A DNA stretch of 64,000 nucleotides from Mycolicibacterium goodii (GTDB lineage: Bacteria; Actinomycetota; Actinomycetes; Mycobacteriales; Mycobacteriaceae): assembly GCF_001187505.1 (NCBI RefSeq), contig NZ_CP012150.1, positions 992,001 to 1,056,000 of the forward strand. Reading direction: 5' to 3'. The notes under the pieces were generated by a model. The model ran no database searches, had not been told where the DNA came from, and was given only the letters and a program-made list of their open reading frames with translations. The position numbers and the translations under genes were made by a program. Every line of letters starts with the position of its first letter. The stretch's first letter is position 1. Shown piece after piece: positions 36,720 through 45,798 of this stretch.

Positions 36720-37961
36720 GTGGCCTCATCGGCGGCGTTGCCGGACCGCTTCGGCCAGCGGTTCAAGCACTGGCGTTACGACCCGCCATACAAGACCGCA
36801 TGCGCGGGCATGGTGATCCTGCTCGTCACGGTGCTGGTGCTGACCTGGATGCAGTTCCGCGGCGACTTCGAGGACAAGACCGAGATCACGCTGTTCGCAA
36901 GCCGATCCGGGTTGTCGATGGACCCGGGTTCGAAGGTGACCTTCAACGGTGTCCCGATCGGCAGGCTCAAGGCCGTCGACGTGGTCGAGTCCGGTGACCA
37001 ACCCGAGGCCAGGCTGACGCTCGACGTCGATCCGAGGTACCTCAGCCTGATCCCCGCGAACGCGATCGTCGAACTGCGGGCGACGACGGTGTTCGGCAAC
37101 AAGTACGTCGCGTTCACCGCGCCGGAACATCCCTCGGCCGAACGGTTGTCGGCGGCAACCCCGGTCCGTGCGCAGGGGGTGACGACGGAGTTCAACACGC
37201 TGTTCGAGACCATCACCGCGATCTCCGAGCAGGTCGACCCGATCAAGCTCAACGAGACCCTGACCGCGGCCGCGCAGGCGCTCGACGGTCTTGGCGACAA
37301 GTTCGGCCGCTCGATCGTCGACGGCAACGCGATCCTGGCCGACGTCAATCCCCGTATGCCGCAGATCCGCCGCGACATCACGGGCCTGGCGAATCTCGGC
37401 GAGGTCTATGCCGACGCGGCCCCTGACCTGTTCGACGGCCTCGGCAACGCGGTCACCACCGCGCGCACCCTCAACGAGCAGCGCCACGACCTCGATCAGG
37501 CGCTGGTGGCCGCGGTCGGGTTCGGCAACACCGGCGGCGACATCTTCGAGCGCGGCGGCCCGTACCTGGTGCGCGCGAACCAGGACCTGCTGCCGGTCGC
37601 GGAGATGCTCGACCGCAACAGCCCGGCCCTGTTCTGCACGATCCACAACTTCCACGACGCGGCCCCCAGGTTCGCCGCTCAGACCAACAACGGCTACTCG
37701 TTCCAACTGAACGACACCTTGGTCGGCGCGGGAAACCCGTATGTGTATCCCGACAACCTGCCGCGGGTGAACGCCAGGGGCGGCCCGGAGGGCAGGCCGG
37801 GCTGCTGGCAGCCGATCACCCACGATCTGTGGCCCGCGCCGTATCTGGTGCTCGACACCGGTGCCTCGATCGCGCCGTACAACCATTTCGAACTCGGCCA
37901 GCCGATGTTCAACGAGTACGTGTGGGGCCGCCAGGTCGGCGAGAACACCATCAACCCGTGA
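36720..37961 (+). CDS. Orphan MCE-family protein (MceA-like)
   Basis: 413 residues, GTG start. A membrane anchor near 30-52 (CAGMVILLVTVLVLTWMQF) is followed by an MlaD/MCE domain (TEITLFASRSGLSMDPGSKVTFNGVPIGRLKAVDVV, about 57-145) and a helical domain to residue 330, then a Pro/Gly/Trp-rich end. Mce proteins form lipid-import assemblies in the mycobacterial envelope, usually from six genes with two YrbE permeases; none of these lie here, so this copy is an orphan and must borrow partners or act alone. It ends 11 bases inside the convergent transporter gene. Confidence 0.85.
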   Translation: MASSAALPDRFGQRFKHWRYDPPYKTACAGMVILLVTVLVLTWMQFRGDFEDKTEITLFASRSGLSMDPGSKVTFNGVPIGRLKAVDVVESGDQPEARLTLDVDPRYLSLIPANAIVELRATTVFGNKYVAFTAPEHPSAERLSAATPVRAQGVTTEFNTLFETITAISEQVDPIKLNETLTAAAQALDGLGDKFGRSIVDGNAILADVNPRMPQIRRDITGLANLGEVYADAAPDLFDGLGNAVTTARTLNEQRHDLDQALVAAVGFGNTGGDIFERGGPYLVRANQDLLPVAEMLDRNSPALFCTIHNFHDAAPRFAAQTNNGYSFQLNDTLVGAGNPYVYPDNLPRVNARGGPEGRPGCWQPITHDLWPAPYLVLDTGASIAPYNHFELGQPMFNEYVWGRQVGENTINP

Positions 37962-38850
37962 CGGTCTTGGCTTCCAGTTCCGCTTCGAGCGTCTCCTCGT
38001 AGGCGCCCTCGTCACGGCCCAGCGCGATCGTCGCCGCGATCATCGCGGCGATCGACATTGTCAGGGCGATGGGTTCCCAGCCGGTGATCGACAGATGCTC
38101 GCCCAGCACGATCGAACCCAGCAGGACCGCGACGACGGGTTCGAGCACCAGCATCGTCGGCACCGAGGTCTGCAGCGAACCGGCGTGGAACGCCGACTGC
38201 TGCAGCAGGGTCGCCAACACACCGAGCACCACGACGAGATACAGCGCGGGGGTGGTGAGCGTCGCGAGCCCGTTTCCCGCGGTGAGCATGTGCATCACGA
38301 TCTTGGTGAGCACGGCCACCACCCCGAACATCACGCCGACCGCAGCGGCCAGCAGCACCGCGCGGCGCCAGTTGCCGCTGCGCGTGGCGAGCACGACGCA
38401 CAGCGCGACGACCGAGGTGCAGACCACCGCGACGGTGACCGTCGTCGACACCGAGACCGTGTAGTCACCCGTGCTGGTGCGGGCCAGCAGCACGAACACG
38501 GTCAGCGCGCCGGTCAGCAGCAAGGCCCACAGCCAGTCGGCACGGCTCACCGTGCGGTGCGCCAGGCGCGCGCTCAACGGCAAGGCGAACAACAGCGCCG
38601 ACACCAGGACCGGCTGCACCAGCAGCAGTGAACCGAACCCGAGCGCGAGCGCCTGGAATCCGTAGCCCAGGACGGCCGAGACGGTGCCCGCCCACCACAG
38701 TTTGCGGCGCAGCAGCGTCCGCAACATCACCGAGCTCACGCCCTTCTTGGCGGGAACGTCCAACGTCGCGCGCTGCCGGACCACGATGCCGACGGCCATG
38801 AAGATCGCTGCACACAGACCGAGTAGCACCGCGAGGCTGTTGCCGAGCAC
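37951..38850 (-). CDS. DMT-superfamily (EamA/NIPA-like) membrane transporter
   Basis: 299 residues, GTG start, nine or ten membrane helices. FGSLLLVQPVLVSALLFALPL and TMLVLEPVVAVLLGSIVLGEHLS are matching phrases of two EamA-type repeats. Family members export metabolites or carry Mg-like ions; the substrate is unknown. It stands alone between the Mce protein and the STAS operon and is transcribed with neither by spacing (34 bases after the STAS stop, same strand, so weak read-through is possible). Confidence 0.75.
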   Translation of the reverse strand: MLGNSLAVLLGLCAAIFMAVGIVVRQRATLDVPAKKGVSSVMLRTLLRRKLWWAGTVSAVLGYGFQALALGFGSLLLVQPVLVSALLFALPLSARLAHRTVSRADWLWALLLTGALTVFVLLARTSTGDYTVSVSTTVTVAVVCTSVVALCVVLATRSGNWRRAVLLAAAVGVMFGVVAVLTKIVMHMLTAGNGLATLTTPALYLVVVLGVLATLLQQSAFHAGSLQTSVPTMLVLEPVVAVLLGSIVLGEHLSITGWEPIALTMSIAAMIAATIALGRDEGAYEETLEAELEAKTVTG

Positions 38851-38883
38851 GCGCCGTCAACCCCTTCTTGTCTGGCTGATCAG

Positions 38884-39237
38884 TTATTCGCCGGACGCGG
38901 AGTCGGCCGAGGTGTCCGGCGTCGCGGTCAGGAACTCCAGGATGCCGGTGATGTCGAGCAGCCGCTCAAGATGTGGTGGCCGACGGTCGAGGTGCAGCTG
39001 GATGCCCGCCGGCGAGGTCTGCCGGTGGATGTTGAGCAGCCCGGACAGGCCCGCCGAATCGCAGAAGGTCAGGTCGGCGCAATCGAGTCGCAGATCGTCG
39101 AGTGTCTGGTTGGTCGACAGCAGCTCGCTGACGTAGTCGACCAACGTGTTGGTGGTCATGAAGTCGAGCTCACCGGCGACGGAAACCGTGGCCGATCGGT
39201 GGTCGGTCTCGGATGCGGTGGTCAGTGAGAGGTTCAT
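38884..39237 (-). CDS. STAS-domain anti-sigma factor antagonist (RsbV-like)
   Basis: 117 residues. VSVAGELDFMTTNTLVDYVSELL, the phosphorylatable Ser in LTFCDSAGLSGLLNIHRQ (about residue 61) and the closing strand are the STAS pattern of SpoIIAA/RsbV. Dephospho-antagonists sequester an anti-sigma kinase. Its ATG overlaps the stop of the cobalamin-binding gene (ATGA). It is the last gene of the phosphatase, sensor, antagonist operon; no RsbW kinase or sigma gene is in the operon. Confidence 0.87.
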   Translation of the reverse strand: MNLSLTTASETDHRSATVSVAGELDFMTTNTLVDYVSELLSTNQTLDDLRLDCADLTFCDSAGLSGLLNIHRQTSPAGIQLHLDRRPPHLERLLDITGILEFLTATPDTSADSASGE

Positions 39238-40331
39238 CCATTGGCCCTTGGGTAGGTGGCGTGCAACGTGTCGCGGGCTGCGCTGAGCATCCGCTGGGTC
39301 CTGGGAAAGTCCTGCAACTGAGCTCCGAGCAGTTCGAGGGTGGGCTGTAGCGAATCTACCGGTACACCGCGGGCATCGAGCACCTCGGCGGTCCAGGCCA
39401 TGAACCCCGTGAACAGCCCGGGGTCGTCGACGTAGAGGGCCGTGGCGAGGAAGTCGACGATGTGCGCGATGTCGGTGCTGGTGTGCTGACGTTGTAGTTC
39501 TGTGTATGACGCCATGGCAGGTACCCGTTTTTCCAGACCCGCAACCGTAGCTCCGACCAGCTGCGGAGCGGTGGTCACGACCATGGTGTACTCCTGGTCG
39601 GCGAGGTGCGGGAGTTGGTCGAACAGCCGGTCGCGGGGCGTGCGCCGGGTCAGCCGCAGCCCTTCTTCCAGGTGGGCCGCCGCGGCCCGCGCGTCCGGAG
39701 CCCACGCATCCGCCCCGAGCAGCCGTGCGTAGCGGCCGTCGGGTCCGAATCCGGCCCCGCCCGCCAGCACCGGCACCCCGGCCGCCTGGCACGCCGTGAT
39801 GGCCGCGTGCGCGGTGGGCAGCCGGGTGGAGATCGAGCACGACAGGGCGACCGCGTCGGGACCGTGCCGATGCAGGTGGGCGATCAGGTGCGGGGTGGGC
39901 ACCTGGGCGCCCAGGAAGTCGACGCGCCAGCCCCGCAGCCGCAACACCTCGGCGAGCAGCCGCGCAGGCAGCGCATGCCATTCCCCGTCGGCGCAGGCGA
40001 CCGCGAGCCGGCCCGCGGTGGTCTCCCGGGTCAGGGAGGGATGCCGCACCAACGCCGCGATCACCCGGTCGTTGATCGCCGTCGCGGCGTGCTCGGCCGC
40101 GACGGTCAGGCGGTTGTCGGCCCATTCGACGCCGACCCGGCGCTGCACCGCGGCGATGACGTCGAGCAGCAGATCCTCGGCGGGCACCCCGTCGTCGAGC
40201 GCCTCGAACACCACACCGACCGCGGCGTCTTCGTCGGCGTCGATCACCGCCTCCCACAACCGGTCCCGCACCGACTCGACAACGGCGGCGTCCACTCCCG
40301 GTCCGGTCGTCGTGTGGTCGGTCCGACTCAC
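39234..40331 (-). CDS. Cobalamin-binding sensory protein (CarH/LitR-type cap and B12 domain)
   Basis: 365 residues, GTG start overlapping the phosphatase stop. Residues 15-90 form a four-helix cap with W70 followed after nine residues by E80-H81, the Wx9EH motif of adenosylcobalamin light receptors. The Rossmann-like B12 domain follows, with E117-x-H119 at the place of the lower-ligand ExHxxG (here ending Pro instead of Gly), WRVDFLGAQVPTP, LSCSIST and GGAGFGPDG. Residues 240-365 are an extra helical domain of unknown type. There is no MerR DNA-binding domain, so output is likely through the phosphatase/STAS partners. Confidence 0.83.
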   Translation of the reverse strand: MSRTDHTTTGPGVDAAVVESVRDRLWEAVIDADEDAAVGVVFEALDDGVPAEDLLLDVIAAVQRRVGVEWADNRLTVAAEHAATAINDRVIAALVRHPSLTRETTAGRLAVACADGEWHALPARLLAEVLRLRGWRVDFLGAQVPTPHLIAHLHRHGPDAVALSCSISTRLPTAHAAITACQAAGVPVLAGGAGFGPDGRYARLLGADAWAPDARAAAAHLEEGLRLTRRTPRDRLFDQLPHLADQEYTMVVTTAPQLVGATVAGLEKRVPAMASYTELQRQHTSTDIAHIVDFLATALYVDDPGLFTGFMAWTAEVLDARGVPVDSLQPTLELLGAQLQDFPRTQRMLSAARDTLHATYPRANG

Positions 40332-41977
40332 CGCGAAACCTCTTCCCGCAGACTGCCTTTGACGCTTCCGGCGATACGGCGCGCGCGGCGCGGCGCGGTG
40401 ATCGCGACGACGGCGACATCGTCGTGGCCGCGTTGGCGGATCCATTCGGCGGTGAGCATCATGATGCGCTCGACGACCGCTTCCGCGGGCAGACCCGCGC
40501 ACTCCGCCAGCGCGGCGGCGAGCCGGGCCTCGCCGAACATCTCGTTGCCCAGCGGGCCGCCTCTGGCCTCGGTGACGCCGTCGGTGTAGAGCAGGCACGT
40601 CTCGCCGGGTTCCAGGACGGCCTCGCAGGTCGTGGCCGTGATCTCGGGGACGGCGCCCACGAGCATGCCGCACGTAGCGGCCTCCTCGACGCTGCCGTCC
40701 CGCCGCACGATCAACGGCGCCAGGTGTCCCCCGCTGGTCAGGCGCAGCGCCACCCGGTCGTCCCGGCGGGCGACGGACGCCAGGACCAGGGTGGCGAAGC
40801 GGGTGTGGGCCGCCGAGAGCAGCGCGCGGTTCAGCAGCCTGAGCACCCGGCCGTGGTCGTCGGCCAGCGGCGCGAGGGCCTGCAGCGTGTTGCGGATCTT
40901 GCCGGTGAGTACCGCCGCGTCCAGACCTTTTCCGCAGACGTCCCCGAGCACCACGAGGGTCTCGTCGTCGGGCGACGCCGCGGGGTGCACGTCGTAGAAG
41001 TCCCCGCCGACGGTCTGGTGATCCTCGGCGGCGCGGTAGCCGCCCGCGATCTCGATGCCGTGCTGGTGCGCCAGTTTCGGCGGTAGCAGTTCCTCCATCA
41101 GCGTGCGGGTGATGGAGGCCTGTTCGGCGTAGAGACGGGCGGCCGACAACGCCGCGCCCGCGCGGGCCGCGAAGAGACGGGCGAACACCTCCTCGCCGTC
41201 GAACGCCGATTTGACGCTGCGCCGCAGCAGCACCAGCGCACCGGCGGGCACGCCGTGTCCGGGCAGCGGCGTCACGACCACCGACCCGATGGTTCCGGTG
41301 AAGTCGCGCGGAACCAGCCAGTCCGGTATGGATTTCGGGTCGATCCACCGCGACGGCACCGGCGGGAAACCGCGCAGCGCCTCGGTGAGACCGGTGACGG
41401 TTGCCGGGTCGGCGTCGACCCGGCGGCGCTCGACGGCCCCGGCGGCACACACCATTTCGAGGCGCTGCCCGGTGGGTGGTGCGATGACCACCGCGGCGTC
41501 GGCAAGTCTGGGGACGGCGATTCGCACGATCGCCTCCATGCAGCGGTCGGCGTTCAGCGACGCCATCAGCACCGCCGACACCTCGTCGAGGAAGTTCGCG
41601 CGCTCGCGTTCGCGGCTCAGCTCGCGCTCGACGGTGCGCAACCGGCGGCCGGCATCGGTGGGGTCGGCCTGCCCGGCGCCGAACAGCCACCACGCCACTT
41701 CACCTCCCGGCAACGGCGTGGGTCGGGCCGAGCCTCCGTCGGGCCCGTCGGCGGCTCGCGGGGACCCCGTATCGGACAGGCGCACGTGCGCATCCCACAG
41801 CCACGGTGCGCAGTCGGACAGATGGCGGCCAATCCGCAGACCGGGCAGCACATCACGTGCCGCCGCGCTTGCCGCCCGGATGACGCCCTCGGCGTCCGCG
41901 ACGATCACCGGATGGGGAGCGGAGGTCCACACGTCATCGAGAGCGCTCCCGACGTCGACCGCGGCCTCGTCCGTCAT
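40328..41977 (-). CDS. PP2C/SpoIIE-type phosphatase with PAS-like and GAF domains
   Basis: 549 residues. N-terminal PAS-like segment (VWTSAPHPVIVADAEGVIRAAS), a short coiled coil (LRTVERELSRERERANFL), a GAF domain (about 150-300, DAAVVIAPPTGQRLEMVCAAG), then the SpoIIE domain with the metal Asp residues in VGGDFYDVH, VLGDVCGKGLDAAV, GVTEARG and HDDVAVV. This is the RsbU/RsbP layout: it should dephosphorylate a STAS antagonist, most likely the one at 38884. First gene of the operon. Confidence 0.88.
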   Translation of the reverse strand: MTDEAAVDVGSALDDVWTSAPHPVIVADAEGVIRAASAAARDVLPGLRIGRHLSDCAPWLWDAHVRLSDTGSPRAADGPDGGSARPTPLPGGEVAWWLFGAGQADPTDAGRRLRTVERELSRERERANFLDEVSAVLMASLNADRCMEAIVRIAVPRLADAAVVIAPPTGQRLEMVCAAGAVERRRVDADPATVTGLTEALRGFPPVPSRWIDPKSIPDWLVPRDFTGTIGSVVVTPLPGHGVPAGALVLLRRSVKSAFDGEEVFARLFAARAGAALSAARLYAEQASITRTLMEELLPPKLAHQHGIEIAGGYRAAEDHQTVGGDFYDVHPAASPDDETLVVLGDVCGKGLDAAVLTGKIRNTLQALAPLADDHGRVLRLLNRALLSAAHTRFATLVLASVARRDDRVALRLTSGGHLAPLIVRRDGSVEEAATCGMLVGAVPEITATTCEAVLEPGETCLLYTDGVTEARGGPLGNEMFGEARLAAALAECAGLPAEAVVERIMMLTAEWIRQRGHDDVAVVAITAPRRARRIAGSVKGSLREEVSR

Positions 41978-42022
41978 CCGATCTCCTCATCCAGAACTCG
42001 CGCCCGCCTCGGGGCACGAGGA

Positions 42023-42319
42023 CTAGACCACCTGCAGATGCCGTCTGGGACGTGCGCGCACGTCGTCCTCAGACGGTACCGGTGGAGCCGGCGGCGGAGG
42101 AGCGATCTTGTCATTGACGCTGGCCACAACCGAGTCGACGCGGTTCACCGCGTTGTCACACAGATCGCGCACCCGACCGCTGGCGGTCTCAACGTCGTCG
42201 GCTGCGCTGCGCAGGTATGCCCTGAGGTTAACCCGAAGTCGTTCACCCACGCTGCGCGCCCGCTGCCGAACCCGGTCGTCGACCTCGATGGTGACGTACC
42301 TCGTCAACCGGAATCTCAT
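42023..42319 (-). CDS. Small basic hypothetical protein
   Basis: 98 residues. The N-terminal 75 are helical and charged (VDDRVRQRARSVGERLRVNLRAYL, quoted in part), with no membrane segment; the end has a run of prolines and an Arg-rich tail. It lies just upstream of the phosphatase (46-base gap), on the same strand, and could belong to that operon. No family known to me; it might pair with membranes or nucleic acid. Confidence 0.55.
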   Translation of the reverse strand: MRFRLTRYVTIEVDDRVRQRARSVGERLRVNLRAYLRSAADDVETASGRVRDLCDNAVNRVDSVVASVNDKIAPPPPAPPVPSEDDVRARPRRHLQVV

Positions 42320-42476
42320 GGCCGAAACCTCATAGTCCCGCTCCCATCTTCGATGCCATGGATCACATTAACCGTGCACGGCGACGGCACAATCCTGACG
42401 TGATCGGCACCGCAGCGATCCGCGCATGACATGTGGATCACACCATGATCCCCGATGACGAGTGATTCGCGCGCGT

Positions 42477-43211
42477 TCACCCGGTGCCGACGCCGTCCCA
42501 GTCCACGAGCGTCCATCCGCCGGCGGGGTTGCCCCGGACCACCACGTGGCCGGTGTTGCCGAGCGGATGCTGCCGCAGCAGGTTCGGGTTCGGGTTGTCG
42601 ACGTTCATCTCGACCCACAGCATGATGGCGCCGCCGTGCGAGAACGCCACCGGATCGGCGTCGCCGCTGTCGTAGATCTGGCGGACGGCCTCGTCGAAGC
42701 GGGCGTCGAACTCGTTGCCGTCGATCGAGCCCGGGATCCGGGCGGCCCGGTCACCCCGCAACCACTGTGTCGGGGCGGTCAGGTAGTTGTCGGCTCCCGT
42801 GATCGCCTCGGGCTGCCCCTCGTACACGCCTGCCTCGATCTCACGCAGGCCCGGCAGCACCGTCACCGGTTCATGCAGCAGCTCGGCGAGCGGCTGCGCG
42901 GTCTGCTGGGTGCGGATCATCGTCGAGGCGTAGATCCCGTCGAACGGGTCGTCCGCGTGCTCGGCCGCGAGCGTCTGGGCGGCCGTGTCCGCCTGTTCGC
43001 GTCCCAGCGTGGTGAGCGGCGGGCCGGGTGTCGACGTGTCGATCAGGCCCGAGGCGTTGCCTTCCGACTGGGCGTGCCGCACCAGCGTCAGCGTGATCGT
43101 GCGCTGCCCGCCCGCGGACGCCTCGGGGGCGGTGGTCACCCCGGCCATGAACGCGACGAGCGCGGCGATGACCGCGACGATCGCCGCGGGCCGCACGGTG
43201 TGGACTGTCAT
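42477..43211 (-). CDS. Secreted histidine-phosphatase (phosphoglycerate-mutase-like) protein
   Basis: 244 residues with a signal peptide (about 1-33, VAVIAALVAFMAGVTTAPEASA). The catalytic RHG-type motif is RHA in LVRHAQSEGNASGLIDT, with the second His in FSHGGA and a Glu in REIEAGVYEG. These are branch-1 histidine phosphatase marks. As an exported form it could act on phosphorylated metabolites outside the cell. Its ATG overlaps the stop of the AraC gene by four bases. Confidence 0.85.
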   Translation of the reverse strand: MTVHTVRPAAIVAVIAALVAFMAGVTTAPEASAGGQRTITLTLVRHAQSEGNASGLIDTSTPGPPLTTLGREQADTAAQTLAAEHADDPFDGIYASTMIRTQQTAQPLAELLHEPVTVLPGLREIEAGVYEGQPEAITGADNYLTAPTQWLRGDRAARIPGSIDGNEFDARFDEAVRQIYDSGDADPVAFSHGGAIMLWVEMNVDNPNPNLLRQHPLGNTGHVVVRGNPAGGWTLVDWDGVGTG

Positions 43212-44041
43212 GTGGCGGCCGCCCGGCGGCGGTAGTTCGACGGCGTCTCGCCGCAGAATCGGGTGAAGCATCGGGTGAACGAGCTCAGGTTGTCGAAGCC
43301 CACGGCGGTCGCGGTGGCCTGCACCGACTGGTCCGGATCGGCGAGCAGGGCCATCGCACGCAACATCCGAGCGTGCAGAAGGTATGTGCGCCAAGAGATT
43401 CCGATCGTGTCGGCGAACAGCCGCCGCAAGGTTCGTTCGGAGACCGACACCGCGCGGCTCACCTGCTCGACGGTCACCGAGTCGAGGTGCTCCTTGGTGT
43501 GGGCCAGCGCAGCGGCGACGATCGGGTTGTCCGATGTCGGCAGGCTCAGCGGCGCCTCGTAATCGAGCGCCTCCGCGACCAGGTCGGCCAACGTCTGGAA
43601 GAAGCCGTCGGAGATTTCGTCGCCGTCGGCGCGGTCGATGGGCCAGCGCAGGCCGTAGATCATCATCTCGCGGATCAACGGGGACACCGCGATGATGCGG
43701 GCCCGGCTGCCGCCGTCGGGGATCATCTTCGGGTCGAACATCACGGCGACGGTCTTGACGTCCGGGTTCATCACCGCCTGGTGCTGCAGACCGGCCGGGA
43801 TCCACGCGGCCTGCTGTGGCGGCAGCAGATAGTGGGCCGCGTCGGTCTCGACCTCGACCACACCGTGCAGCGCGTATTCGATCTGATGCACCTCGTGCGA
43901 GTGCCATCCGGTGATCAGCCCCTCGCCCTGGTAGAGATAGCTGCCTGCGAGCGCACGGCCACCGCGGCGCAGTTCGATCACCGGCCGGACCAGGTTGGCC
44001 GATTCGGTCAAACCTCTGTCCGAAAGCGCAGAGACGGTCAC
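43208..44041 (-). CDS. AraC-family regulator with cupin sensor domain
   Basis: 277 residues, GTG start. An AraC_binding cupin-like N-terminal half (GLITGWHSHEVHQIEYALHGVVEV and YLLPPQQAAWIPAGLQHQ) and a C-terminal pair of helix-turn-helices (SVTVEQVSRAVSVSERTLRRLFADTIG ... AVGFDNLSSFTRCFTRFCGETPSNYR). It overlaps the exported phosphatase, so may control it, and diverges from the amidohydrolase at 44068 with only 26 bases between, making that gene another likely target. Confidence 0.87.
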   Translation of the reverse strand: MTVSALSDRGLTESANLVRPVIELRRGGRALAGSYLYQGEGLITGWHSHEVHQIEYALHGVVEVETDAAHYLLPPQQAAWIPAGLQHQAVMNPDVKTVAVMFDPKMIPDGGSRARIIAVSPLIREMMIYGLRWPIDRADGDEISDGFFQTLADLVAEALDYEAPLSLPTSDNPIVAAALAHTKEHLDSVTVEQVSRAVSVSERTLRRLFADTIGISWRTYLLHARMLRAMALLADPDQSVQATATAVGFDNLSSFTRCFTRFCGETPSNYRRRAAAT

Positions 44042-44067
44042 ACCACAAGACGGTACTACTGAGAGTC

Positions 44068-45330
44068 ATGCAGACCGACGACCTGATCCTGGTGAGCATC
44101 GACGACCACGTGGTGGAGCCGCCGGACATGTTCCTGCGGCACGTCCCGGCCAAGTACAAGGACGAGGCGCCCATCGTGGTCACCGACGAAAAAGGTGTCG
44201 ACCAGTGGATGTACCAGGGCCGCCCGCAGGGGGTGAGCGGTCTGAACGCCGTGGTGTCGTGGCCCGCCGAGGAATGGGGCCGCGACCCGGCGGGCTTCGC
44301 CGAGATGCGTCCCGGCGTCTACGACGTGCACGAGCGCGTGCGCGACATGAACCGCAACGGCATCCTCGCCTCGATGTGCTTCCCGACGTTCACCGGGTTC
44401 TCGGCGCGGCACCTCAACATGCACCGCGAGGAGGCCACGCTGGTCATGGTGTCGGCCTACAACGACTGGCACATCGACGAGTGGGCGGGTTCCTATCCGG
44501 ACCGGTTCATCCCGATCGCGATCCTGCCGACGTGGAATCCCGAGGCCATGTGCCGCGAGATCCGCCGGGTGGCGGCCAAGGGGTGCCGTGCGGTCACCAT
44601 GCCCGAGCTGCCGCACCTCGAGGGCCTGCCGAGCTACCACGACGACGACTACTGGGGCCCGGTGTTCACCACGCTGTCCGAGGAGAACGTGGTGATGTGT
44701 CTGCACATCGGCACCGGCTTCGGGGCGATCAGCATGGCGCCCAACGCGCCGATCGACAACCTGATCATCCTGGCCACCCAGGTGTCGGCGATGTGTGCGC
44801 AGGATCTGCTGTGGGGCCCGGCGATGCGCAACTACCCCGATCTGAAGTTCGCCTTCTCCGAAGGCGGAATCGGTTGGATTCCTTTCTATCTGGACCGCAG
44901 CGACCGCCACTACACCAACCAGAAGTGGCTGCGCCGCGACTTCGGCGACAAGCTGCCGTCCGATGTCTTCCGTGAGCACTCCCTGGCCTGCTACGTCACC
45001 GACAAGACGTCGCTGAAGCTGCGGCACGAGATCGGCATCGACATCATCGCCTGGGAGTGCGACTACCCGCACTCGGACTGCTTCTGGCCGGATGCACCCG
45101 AGCAGGTGCTCGCCGAGCTGAACGCGGCCGGCGCAAGCGATTCCGACATCGACAAGATCACCTGGGAGAACGCCTGCCGGTTCTTCGGCTGGGATCCGTT
45201 CGCCCGCACGCCACGCGACGAGGCCACCGTGAAAGCCTTGCGCGCCAAGGGCGCCGACGTCGACGTCAGCATCCGGTCACGCGCCGAGTGGCGCCGGCTC
45301 TACCAGGAGAAGCAGCTCGCCAAGGCCTGA
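44068..45330 (+). CDS. Amidohydrolase-family (TIM-barrel) protein
   Basis: 420 residues. The start LVSIDDHVVEPPDMFLRHVP carries the Asp-x-His metal pair of the amidohydrolase_2 family; later His/Asp residues lie in MCLHIGTGFG and WECDYPHSDCFWPDAP. Family members are decarboxylases or hydrolases, many used in steroid or aromatic breakdown by actinobacteria. Substrate not determined. It may be regulated by the adjacent AraC protein. Confidence 0.85.
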   Translation: MQTDDLILVSIDDHVVEPPDMFLRHVPAKYKDEAPIVVTDEKGVDQWMYQGRPQGVSGLNAVVSWPAEEWGRDPAGFAEMRPGVYDVHERVRDMNRNGILASMCFPTFTGFSARHLNMHREEATLVMVSAYNDWHIDEWAGSYPDRFIPIAILPTWNPEAMCREIRRVAAKGCRAVTMPELPHLEGLPSYHDDDYWGPVFTTLSEENVVMCLHIGTGFGAISMAPNAPIDNLIILATQVSAMCAQDLLWGPAMRNYPDLKFAFSEGGIGWIPFYLDRSDRHYTNQKWLRRDFGDKLPSDVFREHSLACYVTDKTSLKLRHEIGIDIIAWECDYPHSDCFWPDAPEQVLAELNAAGASDSDIDKITWENACRFFGWDPFARTPRDEATVKALRAKGADVDVSIRSRAEWRRLYQEKQLAKA

Positions 45331-45349
45331 GCCGGTCTGCCTGAGCCCG

Positions 45350-45784
45350 TCACTGCAGCACGATCGAATCACCTTCCACCGCGACGGTCTTGGCGTCGAG
45401 CGGGCGGGTCGCGGGGCCTTTCGCGACGGTGCCGTCCAGGTTGAAGGCGCTGCCGTGGCACGGGCAGTTGATCGTGCCGTCAGCGATCTTGTTCACCGTG
45501 CAACCCTTGTGCGTGCACGTCGACGAGAAGCCCATGAACTCACCGGGCGCCGGCTGCGTGACCACGGTGTCACCGACGATCACGCCGGAGCCGACCGGCA
45601 CGTCGGCGACCTTCGCGATCGCCGCACCGCCGCTCGGGGCGGTCCCGGCGGGCTCTGCGGGCCCGGCGGGCTCTGCGGGGCCGGACTGCGTCGGCCCGTC
45701 ACCGTAGCCGGCGCAGCCCGCGACCGTGGCCGCGGCCAGGGTGATACCGGTGCCGACGAAAGCTTGGCGGCGTGTCACATACAT
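45350..45784 (-). CDS. Rieske 2Fe-2S Tat-exported lipoprotein
   Basis: 144 residues. Twin Arg in TRRQAFVG and a lipobox VAGC at about residue 24 mark Tat export and lipid anchoring. A Gly/Pro/Ala/Glu repeat (GPAEPAGPAEPAG) is a linker. The Rieske ligands are in CTHKGC and CPCHGSAF (C-x-H ... C-x2-H). Such small Rieske proteins act as electron carriers in the envelope. It is the last gene of a three-gene set with a DUF6529-like membrane protein and a secreted protein. Confidence 0.9.
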   Translation of the reverse strand: MYVTRRQAFVGTGITLAAATVAGCAGYGDGPTQSGPAEPAGPAEPAGTAPSGGAAIAKVADVPVGSGVIVGDTVVTQPAPGEFMGFSSTCTHKGCTVNKIADGTINCPCHGSAFNLDGTVAKGPATRPLDAKTVAVEGDSIVLQ

Positions 45785-45798
45785 GAGATTTCTGCTTT

